DNA from: Vicugna pacos
Taxonomy: Eukaryota > Chordata > Mammalia > Artiodactyla > Camelidae
Assembly (NCBI RefSeq): GCF_048564905.1
Contig: NC_133012.1
Span: forward strand, 3,257,646 to 3,321,645
Length of the DNA stretch: 64,000 nucleotides
Reading direction: 5' to 3'
Position numbers and translations under genes: made by a program. The stretch's first letter is position 1; every line of letters starts with the position of its first letter. The notes under the pieces were generated by a model that saw only the letters and a list, made by a program, of their open reading frames with translations, searched no databases and was not told the origin of the DNA. Shown here piece by piece: positions 1 through 21,292 of this stretch.

Positions 1-6
1 TCTTAC

Positions 7-10199
<10,193 letters not shown>

Positions 10200-10339
10200 G
10201 GTGGCCTGCACCCGAGGTCCGCAGGGCGCTCACAGCCAAGGCCTGGCCCCCTCTCCCAGCTTCAGGAGCGGCCGGGTCTTGGAGAGGGGGCAGGGGGCAG
10301 GACCGACCCAGCCGCGCCGAAGCCAGCGCGACTCGCTGA

Positions 10340-10451
10340 ACAATGGCTGCCTCTGACAGGGGGAGCGGCGCGCGGCGCGGTGACGTCACGCGCTTGGGCG
10401 TGCCCGGGGCGTGTCCATAGCGAGGGGCGGGTCCAGGGGCGGGGCCTGGAC
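10340..10451 (-). promoter_or_regulatory. POLB: POLB core promoter: CRE palindrome and GC boxes, no TATA box
   Basis: A perfect 10-bp palindrome gtgacgtcac (10380-10389) is the ATF/CREB element known from the human POLB promoter. Upstream lie GC boxes ggggcggg (10424-10431) and ggggcggggc (10437-10446). The second sits in a 21-bp inverted repeat, gtccagg-ggcgggg-cctggac (10431-10451). No TATA box is seen. By analogy with human, transcription should start about 40 bases downstream of the CRE, near 10340. Confidence 0.85.
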
Positions 10452-10670
10452 GGCGAGCGAGTGAAGGGAACCTAGAGTGCGCGGAGACTTGGACCAGGAG
10501 GTTGGGCCAGGGCTTGGAAATGGCGGATGGAAAATGGGAGCCCGAGATTACATTTCGAGGGGGTTCCTATGAGAAGACCTGGATTTCTAACCTAAGACGT
10601 ACCTGTCTTCCCAGTACGTTTCTCCGGAATCCTCTCGGAGATGGGAGATGGGAGAAGCGTTTTGACTCTG

Positions 10671-10732
10671 AAGTCAGAACATCAGAGGTGGGGCATGTAA
10701 GAAGTCAGAACATCAGAGGTGGGGCATGTAAG
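10671..10732. repeat. Perfect 31-bp tandem duplication upstream of POLB
   Basis: The unit beginning aagtcagaacatcagaggtg occurs twice without mismatch (10671-10701 and 10702-10732), about 285 bp upstream of the CRE. Identity of the copies points to a recent duplication. Confidence 0.95.
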
Positions 10733-10739
10733 ATGCCGG

Positions 10740-11687
10740 GGTAGGGGATGGAATACACACCATATGTGCACAGTAATCGTTATTGAGAGCATCACATGCT
10801 TTATGTGTGATTAGACGCCAACACCAGCGTCAGACCTACTGCCCAAACTTTCTGTGAGACTGCATTGCGGTTCACGCTGCAAAGGAGTCCTGTAAGGCTG
10901 ACTGGAATGTTACTTACCCATCATAGGAAAGCCTCCTAAAATTTTTAGCAGATATGCCAACCAGTGTCAGAAGATTATTTTTTATTCCCCTCCTTCTGCA
11001 GTAGGGACCAAAGTGGAAAAACCACTAGGAAGAGAAAAGTCCTTACCCTAGATGATGAGCAATGCACCGTCATTTACAACATGACGACGTGTATCTGAGA
11101 AATTTAGAGGTCTGCTCGAGAAGCAGAAGTGTGACATCAGCAACGTTTCATTTACAAGGGTAAGTCTCCTGGGGCTCATACTCAACTGCCAATTCCAGGC
11201 AATTGTTTTGTGTGTAAATGAAATTAAAAGCTTAACAAAATGATACATGGTTGCTGTGGCAAAATCTGAAAAGTATATAAAAGGAGAAGAGAAAGTTAAA
11301 AACAGTGATTATCTCACCATCCAGCTTAACCATTATTATTTTGAGGCACATACTTCCAGTCTTCTAATCTAGTCCTTTAAAAATTCCCATTTTTGTCAAT
11401 AATGGAACAATTATTTAGATATAATTAGTTTCTGTGATTAAGTTGTGTGTGTGTGTTTTTTTTTTACAATATCAGTGTACATCCTAAGTTATGCTTATTG
11501 GACATTGTATTTCTTTTGCGAATTCCTATTTATATCCTTTGTTCATTTTTCTAATGGGGTAGTTGTCGGTTAGTAACATACTGATTTTTAAACTATTACT
11601 ACTAACCTTTTTTGTATACTGTACTTGTAAATTTGTCGTAAATATTTGCATTATCCCCTTATCCCTTGCATTTTAACTTAATTTTTT
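10740..11687. other. Intergenic sequence upstream of POLB, nothing recognised
   Basis: Moderately A+T-rich DNA. No gene, repeat family or conserved motif was recognised here. Confidence 0.5.
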
Positions 11688-12782
11688 TAGAAATTTTTTT
11701 AACATTTTTTAATTGAGTTATAGTCATTTTACAATGTTGTGTCAAATTCCAGTGTAGAGCACAATTTTTTAGTTATACATATAAAATATACATATATATA
11801 TTCATTGTCACATTTTTTTCACTGTGAGCTACCACAAGATCTTGTATATATTTCCCTGTGCTATACAGTATAATCTTGTTTATCTATTCTATGTTTTGAA
11901 ATCCCAGTCTGTTCGCTTCCCACCCCCCTCCCCCTTGACAACACAAGTTTTTATTCTAGGTCTGTGAGTCTGTTTCTGTTTTGTATTTATGTGTGTGTGT
12001 GTGTGTGTGTGTTTAGATTTCACATATAAGCAATTTCATATGGAGTATTTTTCTTTCTCTTTCTGGCTTACTTCACTTAGAATGACATTCTCCAGGAACA
12101 TCCATGTTGCTGCAAATGGCGTTATGTTGTCGGATTTTGTGGCTGAATAGTATTCCATTGTATAAACATACCACTTCTTCTTTATCCAGTCATCTGTTGG
12201 TGGACATTTAGGCTGTTTCCATGTCTTAGCTATTATAAATAGTGCTGTAATGATCATTTTGGTGCAAGTGTCATTTTGAAGTAGGGTTCCTTCTGGATAT
12301 AAGCCTAGGAGTGGGATTCCTGGGTCATATGTTAAGTCTATTCCTAGTCTTTTGAGGAGTCTCCATACTGTTTTCCACAGTGGCTGCACCAAACTGCATT
12401 CCCACCAGCAGTGTAGGAGGGGTCCCTTTCCTCCACAGCCTCTCCAGCATTTGCCATTTGTGGATTTTTGAATGATGGCCATTCTGACTGGTATGAGGTG
12501 ATACCTCATTGTAGTTTTGATTTGCATTTCTCTGATAATTAGTGATACTGAGCATTTTTTCATATGCCTATTGATCATTTGTATTTCTTCCTTGGAGAAT
12601 TGCTTGTTTAGGTCTTTTGCCCATTTTTGGATGGAGTTGTTTGCTTCTTTCTTGTTGAATTGTATGAGCTGCTTATATATTCTGGAGATCAAGCCTTTGT
12701 CAGTTTCATTTGCAAAAATTCTCTCCCATTCTGTAGGTTGTCGTTTTGTTTTACTTATGGTTTCCTTTGCTGTAGCCTTTTA
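11688..12782 (-). mobile_element. LINE-1, 5'-truncated, with an open ORF2 C-terminus
   Basis: The 3' end of an L1 on the minus strand. A 218-codon open stretch (12692-12036) encodes the ORF2p C-terminus, with recognisable motifs [40 protein letters not shown] and [11 protein letters not shown]. The poly(A) side lies at the left as a T-rich run near 11680-11710. The reverse-transcriptase core and everything 5' of it are missing, so it cannot move by itself. The long open stretch suggests a fairly young copy. Confidence 0.93.
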
Positions 12783-13339
12783 ACTTTGTGCTAAAGCTTC
12801 TTAACACCTTGATTCCCACCTTCATTTGGATGTTCTCTGTTCTCCTTTTTCCCTCTGCCATCTCTGTTCTGGGTTATAGTCATATTATTTTGTTCTGAAG
12901 AATGATCATTTCTCATTTGGAAAAAAAAAAAGGTTTTCTTCACCTCTGAATAATGAAAGTAACAACTTTAGGGAATTGTGGGATCATTTTTGGTATGTTA
13001 TGCCAACTTTAAAAAAAAATCGGCACCAGAAAACCCCAGGAAAATGATCGACTCTCTGTCCTCAACTTCTTCGACCAACCAGTAACATCTGATTCACTTA
13101 ATCACTCTCCTGTTGAAATGGTTTGTTTACACTTGGCTTCGAAATTAGCCCCACCTCTGGGTTTTCCTTCTTCCTTACCAGCCACTCCTTCTCCAATGCT
13201 TTGTTCTGTTTGTTTCTGTGTGTGTGCTGGTCCCAGCTCCTCCTCCGCACTCCAGCCTTCATGGGAAAGTGCCTTAGGCCTTGGCCCTCTAACCAGCTTT
13301 TCCACCAGGTCCAGTTCTACCCTTTTAGATGCCATTGTT

Positions 13340-13865
13340 GCAGAAAAATGTATTACAGCTCGGTGTTACAGCTCAGTTGTGACAGCAACCTGGATCTGGG
13401 CGAGAGATCAAGTGACAATCGAAGAGTTGAACTCAGGTTTACTACACCAGCGGGCCCAGAAGAGTTAACACTCCAAGCTCTGGACCCTGTCTGTAGGTTT
13501 ATACCGGCTTTTATAGGCTGCCAGTTTACTCTTTGCAACATCATATGCAAATAAGGTATAACAAATTTGACTAATCAAGAACAAGATTTGTAGAAATGGA
13601 CCAATCAGGAGGGAGAGAAATAACCAATCAGGAGTGAGGGAAATGGACCAATCAGGAGTGAGAGAAATAACCAATCAGGAGTTAGCTCAGGTAACCAATA
13701 GAATTTTAGGGGTAAGTTCCATGTTCCTAGAAGTAAGCTGTTTCAGAGGCAAAAAGTGAGACAGAGCCTCTGGGCCAGGGAACCAGATGGTGCTGGCAGG
13801 AGAGTAGTGGCCCTGCCTGGGGGTCCTGCTGGTCTTTTTTTATGGGGCTTCCCACCTCACCATGA
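13340..13865 (-). repeat. Solo LTR-like element, endogenous retrovirus (class I-like), upstream of POLB
   Basis: Read on the minus strand: a U3-like region with five CCAAT motifs in a 23-24-bp array (13601-13699), a TATA box tataaaag (13515-13508), then an R/U5-like stretch. No internal genes are attached, so it looks like a solo LTR. Ends are approximate and no target duplication was found. The family is inferred from layout only. Confidence 0.6.
13601..13699 (-). promoter_or_regulatory. Array of five CCAAT motifs (NF-Y type)
   Basis: Plus-strand ccaat starts at 13601, 13624, 13648, 13671 and 13695. The first four read ccaatcagga, the last ccaataga. Spacing is 23, 24, 23 and 24 bp. The array lies about 85-190 bp upstream of the TATA box of the LTR-like element. 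Confidence 0.85.
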
Positions 13866-15475
13866 CTGAAGACTGATGACTCCTAAATTTATATTTCTAG
13901 CCCTGATCTCCCTTAGCTCTGATCTCCCTTAGCTCTGGTCTCATATCAAACTGCCTAGTGGATCTCCCTCCTTGTCCATAACAGGCATCTCAAAGATAAA
14001 CTGTTCTACAAACTCTTGATTCGAAGCTTCTCCTTAACTTTTCCCTGTCTCAGTTAATACCATTTAATCCACCCTGCCACAGGCCAAAACCCTAGGAGTC
14101 ATTCTCAATTGCTCTTTTCATATGCCGCCTCCAATCTGTCAGCAAGCGTTGTGTGGTCTGTCCCCAGAATATTTATCCTGAGTTGGATTACCTCTCACCA
14201 CCTGTACTGCCACCACCCTGGTCCAGTCTACCATGATCTGCCTCCCCAGTTACTGCTAGAGCCTCCTCAGGGATCCCCATTTCTGCTCTTGTCCCCTAAA
14301 GGCCATTCTCCACATAGGATGAGTGATTTTTTAAAAAACACATGTATCAGAAAACATCACTCATATGCTTCAGTACCCTCTTATTGCACTTAAAACAAAA
14401 TCCACGCTCCTTTCCAAGGCCTAACATGACCCATCTCCTACTGTTGCCGGTAGATATAGCTCGCATCCAGGTCCTTGTCCCAGAAAGAATTCAGAGACAA
14501 GATGCAGAGATTAATAAAGTAAAGTGAGGGTTAACTTAGGGATGGGTAGTTTGCTCTCAAGGGGAGAGCGGGCAGGCTCAGGTGAGCAGATGCCCTGAGT
14601 TTCTTCGGCAAACTGGTTACACAGGGTGTAAAAATGAACGGGTGGAATATTCATTGGGGAAGGAAGGGTTTGGGATCGTATTCCCTGACTTTCATCCCAG
14701 CTCCACCTTCCTGAAGGGAGGAGGGATTTTTGTCCTTATTTAGTCTGGATCGGAAGTGTCTTGGCATCGATGCATGATGGGTGCTTCTAATCTGCAAGGC
14801 TAATTTTATTGAAATGAGGGCATAATGGACAAAAGGTTACATTGGGACACTTGAGATTCCTGCCTTTTCCCATCTTTCTTTGTTGGCCTCCAGGCCACTT
14901 GTCACCCCAAAATGTGTGATCACTTATCAGCCCAGAGGTTCCTGCTTTTCCTTCTCTGCCCAGGGACCCCCATTGTTTACATGATGTAGGGTTTCCTGTA
15001 CTTGGCCTGTGCCTCTACTTTTTGCCCAATTCCTGCCATTTGGTCTGTGTCCTCTTTCTCTGCTCATATCTAGCTACCTGTCTGCTCCAGCACTACCAAC
15101 ATCCCTGCTTCACTTCTGGCCACTCTCCCCTTTGTCTAGGGCACAGTGTCGTTCCTTCATACCCAGGTACCTGCTTCAGGGCTCTTCTCTCGTTGTTCAG
15201 GTTTCTGCCTGGCTGCCCTCTGCTCATCATTCAAGTCTCAGCCTGGGAACTGCTTCCTTGTCACAGTCCTGATCAACCCTAGGCCCTCTCCATTCCATTA
15301 CTATGTTTTATTTTCTTCTTAGCATTGAAACTGTTTGAAACATACCCATGTGTTACTTGTCTGTTATCTACTCTCTGTTCTACCCTTCCTCCTGCCACAG
15401 CGGATTGTGAGCTCCATGGGAGTAGGGATTTAATCTTGTTTGCCACACAGAAGAGCTCAATACTTGGATAAATAT
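13865..15475 (+). mobile_element. LINE-2 3' region, split by an LTR insertion
   Basis: Two blocks (13865-14441 and 14982-15475) follow the L2 consensus: 'gatgactcctaaatttat', 'gccaaaaccctaggagtcat', 'ccaccaccctggtccag', 'gagctccatgggagtaggga', ending 'gctcaatacttggataaat'. The LTR-like element at 14442-14981 sits between them, so it arrived later. Ancient element. Confidence 0.75.
14442..14981 (-). repeat. Solo LTR-like element nested in LINE-2
   Basis: A 540-bp block reads tgtaaacaatgg...ccggcaaca on the minus strand, that is TG...CA ends, with an aataaa motif and the ending 'tgtctctgaattctttctgg' typical of retroviral LTRs. It interrupts LINE-2 sequence. Family not assigned; solo, without internal genes. 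Confidence 0.55.
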
Positions 15476-15799
15476 CCTAAATTGTATTTTTGCTGAAGTA
15501 AAGTGTCAAATATTTCAAACTGTACATGATATTGACAGATTACGATGTGGGATGGCTAATCATCCAGGCTGGCAGGGACCAAAAGGTTTACTGGGATACA
15601 GAACTTTCAGGGCTAAAACCAGGAAAGTTCTGTGCAAACCAAGAGAAGTTGGTCCTCTTAAGATTTGTCACCATCTTAACAAATCGTGACACTAACAAAA
15701 TCTCATTTGGAATGCAACACTGATCACTGTTTTACAGTTCCCAACTGCAGCAATTTAAAAAATAAGTATTTATTGAATGTAAAATTGAGCGTAGTACAA

Positions 15800-16166
15800 T
15801 ATCAGTAATTATCAGAGAAACACAACTCAGAACTATGAGGTATCATCTCACCCAGCAGAATGGCCACCATTAAAAAGTCCCAAATGATAAATGCTAGAGA
15901 AGGTGTGGAGAAAAAGGAGCCCTCCTGCACTGTTGTTGAGAATGTAAACTGGTGCAGCCACTACAGAGAACAATATGGAGGTTTCTTTAAAAAACTAAAG
16001 TAGACCTACCATATGATCCAGCAATCCCATTCCTGGGCATGTATCTGGAGGGAACTCTAATTTGAAAAGATACATGCACCCCAATGTTCATAGCAGCACT
16101 ATTTACAATAGTCAAGACAAGGAAGCGACCTAAATGTCCATTAACAGATGAATGGATAAAGATGTG

Positions 16167-16206
<40 letters not shown>

Positions 16207-16640
16207 GCCATTTGTAGCAACATGGATGGACCTACAGATTGTCATACTAAGTGACGTAAGTCAGACAGAGAAAAGAAAAATACCGTATGATATTGTTTAT
16301 ATGTGGATTCTAAAAAAAGACACAAATGAACTTATTTATAAAACAGAAAGAGACTCACAGACATAGAAACAAACTTATGGTTACCAAGGGGGGAAAGGGG
16401 TGGGAAGGGGTAAATTGGGAGTTTGAGATTTGCAGATACTAACTGCTGTACATAAAATAGATAATAATTTTCTACTGTACAGCACAGGGAACTATATTCA
16501 ATATTTTGTAGTAACCAATAATGAAAAAGAATATTAAAAGGAATATATGTATGACTGAAACATGATGCTATACATCAGAAATTGACACAACATTGTAAAC
16601 TGACTATATACTTCAATTAAAATTTTTTTTTAATTTTTAA
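15800..16640 (+). mobile_element. LINE-1 3' end, plus strand
   Basis: Degenerate ORF2 end and 3' UTR: 'ccatatgatccagcaatccc', 'caccccaatgttcatagcag', 'gccatttgtagcaacatgg', then an A-rich end. A (TG)7(TA)13 microsatellite (16167-16206) replaces the part that normally follows 'gataaagatgtgg'. Heavily truncated at the 5' end. Confidence 0.9.
16167..16206. repeat. Compound (TG)n(TA)n microsatellite inside L1
   Basis: About seven TG units run directly into about thirteen AT units within the L1 copy. Confidence 0.95.
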
Positions 16641-16876
16641 AAAATTGAGCAAAGTAGAGAAAAGCAGGAAGAAGGCTTGAAAGCTGTAGAAGCCACAGTA
16701 CTAGCTGGGAGAACTGGAAAGGTTCACACGCAACACTAAAGTGTGAGGCGGAGGTGGCTGGGATCAGGGAACCAATCAAGTGATGAGCAGGACCTCAAGG
16801 CTCCACCGGGAAAGAGTGGCTCTTGCCAAAAAAAAAAAGCACCATTCTTTACTTTAGAACCCAGAAGTCTGTGGAC

Positions 16877-17390
16877 TCTCTTGGGGAAATGGGAGTAAGA
16901 ACTGTTGCTGGGGATACTCTTTTTGAAATGTGAATGGAGAGAAAAAGTGCTCACTGAATCAACAAACACTGAATACCCACTAAGAGCCAGGCACCGCCCT
17001 GGGGGCTGGGTATTCAGCAATGAACTGACCAAGTCCCATCTCTTGGGAAAATGGGATGTAAGAACTTGTGCAAAGGATTCTCTTTTTGAAACGTGAACTG
17101 TCAGTTTTCTCCTCCCTCTCACCCATCCCAAACAAGTAATTGCAGTTGTTTCATTTTCTCAGGGGAAAAAAGGAATACAGCAAAAAGTCTCTTATTTCAG
17201 GATTCCCAAAGCCTAAATCTTTTAAAGAGATAGTGCTCAGTACGTCTAAGGCCAAATGTGATTAAGGGAGTTTCTTGGAAATAAAAAGTGCTCATTGAAT
17301 CAACACTTACTGAAAACCTACTAAGAGTCAAGCACTGCCCTGGGGGCTGGGTATTCAGCCATGAACCGACCAAATCCCCTCTTGTGGAGT
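16877..17390 (+). repeat. Local duplication in the arrangement X-Y-X-z-Y
   Basis: Block X ('ctcttggg(g/a)aaatggga...ttttgaaa(t/c)gtgaa') occurs at 16877-16932 and 17039-17097. Block Y ('aaaagtgctca(c/t)tgaatcaac...gaccaa(g/a)tccc') occurs at 16941-17038 and 17283-17379. The second X and Y are separated by about 185 bp not present in the first copy. Copies differ at roughly one base in seven by eye. Confidence 0.7.
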
Positions 17391-17860
17391 TTTTCTTTTT
17401 TTAAATTGTGGTTGATTTACAACATCATGTCAGTTTCAGGTGATTGGCAAAGTTATTCGGTTATACATACATACGTGTATATATATACTTAAAAATTATT
17501 TCCCATTAAAGGTTATGAAGAGATATTGAATAGTTAGTTTCCTGTGCTATACAGTAAATTCTTCTCGTTGATCTGTTTTATAGATGGTAGTGGGTATCTG
17601 TTAATCTCATGCTTTGTGGAGCTTTTTAACTGGGGGAGGGACAAGTAAATATATCACATGCTGACAAGTGTCATAAAACAAAAGAAATCAAAATAACAGT
17701 GTTACAGGGCAGTCCCGGGGAGGGGGAGTAGGGATGGGTACCAGTAGAGAGAGGATGGCTGGGAGAGGCCTCTCTGATGAGGCCACAGATGAGCAGGGAT
17801 GTAAACAAAGCAGAAGGGGCCGGTGAGGACATCTGGGAAGAGAGTGATCCAGGCATTTCT
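17340..17860 (-). repeat. LINE-2 fragments (reverse) flanking an L1 insertion
   Basis: Purine-rich L2-like text on both sides of the L1 at 17395-17610, such as 'gggggctgggtattcagcca' and 'acatctgggaagagagtgat'. The left part overlaps block Y of the local duplication. Confidence 0.45.
17395..17610 (-). mobile_element. Short LINE-1 3'-end insertion
   Basis: About 215 bp of L1 3' UTR on the minus strand ('gtgctatacagtaaattctt'). Flanks share cttgtggagtttt / ctttgtggagctttt, a degraded target duplication. Confidence 0.75.
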
Positions 17861-17890
17861 CTAATGACTAATGATACTGAACATCTTTTC

Positions 17891-18563
17891 TTTCTTTTTT
17901 TTTTTAATTTTTTATTGATTTATAATCATTTTACAATGTTGTGTCAAATCCCAGTGTTCAGCACAATTTTTCAGTCATTCATGGACATACACACACTTAT
18001 TGTCACATTTTTTTCTCTGTGATTTATCATAACATTTTGTGTATATTTCCCTGTGCTATACAGTGTAATCTTGTTTATCTATTCTACAATTTTGAAATCC
18101 CAGTCTATCCCTTCCCACCCTCCACCGACTGGTAACCACAAGTCTGTATTCTCTGTCCATGAGTCTATTTCTGTCCTGTATTTATGCTTTGTTTTTGTTT
18201 GTTTGTTTTTGTTTTTGTTTTTTAGATTCCACATATGAGCGATCTCATATGGTATTTTTCTTTCTCTTTCTGGCTTACTTCACTTAGAATGACATTCTCT
18301 AGGAGCATCCATGTTGCTGCAAATGGCATTATGTTGTCGGTTTTTATGGCTGAGTAGTATTCCATTGTATAAATATACCACATCTTCTTTATCCAGTCAC
18401 CTGTTGATGGACATTTAGGCTGTTTCCATGTTTTGGCTATTGTAAATAGTGCTGCTATGAACATTGGGGTGCAGGTGTCATCCTGAAGTAGATTTCCTTC
18501 TGGATACAAGCCCAGGAGTGGGATTCCTGGGTCATATGGTAAGTCTATTCCTAGTCTTTTGAG
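17891..18563 (-). mobile_element. LINE-1 insertion nested in an older LINE-1
   Basis: A 5'-truncated L1 whose T-rich tail starts at 17891. Exact 12-bp duplications gaacatcttttc lie at 17879-17890 and 18564-18575. The ORF2 end is readable ([20 protein letters not shown] and [14 protein letters not shown] on the minus strand). The flanking sequence is itself older L1. Confidence 0.92.
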
Positions 18564-18575
18564 GAACATCTTTTC

Positions 18576-20950
18576 CATGATTGCCGTCCATGCACCCTTT
18601 CTGGTGAAATGTCTCTCCATGTCTTTGTCCATCTTCTAATCAGATTGCTAGTAAAAAATATTGAATTTTGAGAATAATTTATCTATTCTAGATGAATCCT
18701 TTGTGAGATGTGTAGTTTGCAAATATTTTCTCCAACTCTATAGCTTGTCTTTGCAGTCTCTTAAGTATCTTTCACAGAGCAAAAGTTTATAATTTTGATG
18801 AAGTCTACTTTACTGATTTTTAAAATTTTATGGACCATGATTTTAATACGTCTGAAAGCATCACCAAGCTCTACAAGCCAGAAGATTTTCTATATTTTTC
18901 CTCATAGTTTTGTAGCTTTACATATTACACTTTATGATCCATTGAGAAAATTTTTATATAGTGTGAGACTTAGGTCTTTTCTTTCTTTCCTTTTTTTTTT
19001 TTTTTTTTTTTTTGCTAATGGATATCCAACCATTTGTTGAATTATTTTTGCACCTTTGTCAAAGATCAGTTGCTTGCACTTGTGTGGGGCTATTTCTGGG
19101 TCCTCTATTCTGTTCACTTGATCTATGTGTTTATTTCTCTAATATCACACAGTCTTGCTTACTGTGTGTATAGAATGTCTTGAAATTGGGTTGAGTCATT
19201 ACATCAGTTCATTCTTCTTTTACAGAATTCTTTCTGCTATTTAGCTCCTTTGTCTCTCCATATAAATTTTAGAATGATCCTGCCTATATCTACAAAAAGT
19301 ATTGCTTCGATTTTGATAGAAATTCTGTTACGTGATTATCAATTTGGGGAGAATTGATACTTTAAAATGTTGAGTCATTCAATCCATGAACATGGTATTT
19401 CTGTCTATTTAGTTCTTTGGATTCTTTCACCAGCATTTTATAGTTTTCAGCATACAAGTCCTATACATGGTTTACACCTAAGTATTTTTTTTATTTTTGA
19501 CTTTGGGTCTATTTTTACTTCATTATTTTATTTTTAGATTTCTTATTATTTTTAATTTTTATACACTTTTTAAAGGTTACACTCCGTTTACAATTATTAC
19601 AAAATATTGGCTCTAGTCCCCATGTTGTACAAAACATCCTTGCAGCTTATCTTACACCCAATAGTTTGTACCTCCTGCTCCCCCAACCCTATACCTCCCC
19701 CCTCAACCTGGTAACCAGCCACTGATTTGTTCTCTATATGTGAGTCTGTTTCATTTTTGTAATATTCACTAATTTATGGTATTTTTTAGGTTCCACATAT
19801 AAGTGATATTATACAGTATTTGTCTACCTCTGACTTATTCCACTTAGTATAATGTTCTCCAAGTCCATCGATGTTACTGCAAATGGCAAAATTTCATTCT
19901 TTTTTATGGTTAAGTAATATTCCACTGTATGTATACAACACATCTTCTTTATCCATTCATCTGCTGATGGACACTTAGGTTGCTTCCATATCTTGAAGAC
20001 TATAAATAATGCTGCTATGTCTAGTTTGGTACCATATTAAAACTGGCTTCATGAAATGAATTGAGAAGGATTTACTCTTACTCTGTTTTCTGGAAGAGGT
20101 CATGTAGAATAAGAGTTAATTCTTTCAGTGTTTCATAGAACTCTCCAATGAAACCATCTGGGCCTGGAGATCTCCTTTTTCAGGAATTTTTAAATTACAA
20201 ATTTAATTTCCTTCAGAGGTATGTGGCTATTCAAATTGTTTTCTACTTGATGAGTTGTGGTAAATTGAACTTTTCAAGGAATTGGTTCATTTCATCTAAG
20301 TTATGTTTATGTGCATAGAGTTGTTCATAGTATTTAGTTATTCTTTTGATATCTGTCACATCAATACTAGTATCTTGTGTCATTTCTGGTATTAGTAACC
20401 TATGTCTTCTCTCTTTTCTCTTTGTTAGAGGTTTGTCCATTTTATTGATCTTATCAAAGAACCAGCTCATTTTTAAAATTGATTTTACTGTTTTCCTTTT
20501 CTTCAGTGCCATTGATTTGTTTTTATCTTTGTTTTTTTCCTCCTGCTTGCTTTAAAAAAATTTTTTTCCCCTCCTGCTTGCTTTTGATTACTTTGTTCTT
20601 TTTTTTCCTAAGTCCTTGACGTCATCTGGTGTTATAAATTTCCCTCTCAGCTGCTTCAGCTGTGTCCCACAAATTTGACGTTATTTTCATTTTCATTCAG
20701 TTCAATGTATTCTTAAAATTTCGTGAGACTTCCTCTTTGAGTTGTGAGTTATTTAGAAGTGTGTTTTTTTAGTTAGCGTGTTTGGGATCTTCCTGATATC
20801 TTTCTGTGACTAACCCATAGTTTGATTCCACTGTGGTCACAGAACACACTCTATATATCAATTGTTATAAGTTTGTTGAGGTTTGTTTTATGACCCAGGC
20901 TTTGGTCTATCTTGGTATATGTTCCATGGGTGCCTGAGAGGGAAGATGTA
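18576..20950 (-). mobile_element. Older LINE-1, interrupted by two younger L1 insertions
   Basis: Minus-strand L1 text runs 18576-19490 and resumes 20030-20950. The resumed part encodes a degraded ORF2 stretch (PLTKRKERRHRLLIPEMTQD and YYEQLYAHKHNLDEMNQFLE, 20512-20243). The piece at about 17853-17890, left of the nested insertion, belongs to the same element. A T-rich 19-base run lies near 18991-19013. Confidence 0.75.
19490..20025 (-). mobile_element. LINE-1 3' end inserted in older L1
   Basis: 3' UTR and ORF2 end of another L1 subtype ('ctggtaaccagccactgat', 'gttactgcaaatggcaaaat', 'cttctttatccattcatctg') stop at about 20025, where older L1 text resumes. Confidence 0.75.
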
Positions 20951-21292
20951 TTCTGTTGTTGCTGTAACTGTAGACCTCCACGGTCACCTGGGGGCAGGAG
21001 TGCCTTGTTACTGCTGAGCATGTCCCATATGGTCTCCAGTGACATCACTGGGAGAGGCCTTGTTACTGTCTAGCATCAGTAAAAATCCCAGTTCCTCACC
21101 CTGTCTTCACTGACGTCACTCGGGTGAGGCATGTAATTACAGCCTGATGTGTGTGGAAGTTCAAGCTTCCCACTTGGTCTCTGCTAGCGAGGGTGGGGCC
21201 AGTGTTTTCTGCGGTGTTTGGCTGCAATCGAGTGGTTATTGTTTCAATGTTTCTGTTTTGCCAGGCTGCCCCTGTCCTGATCCTTCAACTAA

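Noticed and set aside
13601-13699. Regularly spaced repeats that could suggest a CRISPR-like array
   Set aside because: Repeat and spacer are both alike across units, the genome is mammalian, and the setting is an LTR promoter region.
14436-14986. acatga present near both ends of the nested LTR-like element as target duplication
   Set aside because: The copies do not directly abut the TG and CA termini, so the match may be chance and boundaries stay approximate.
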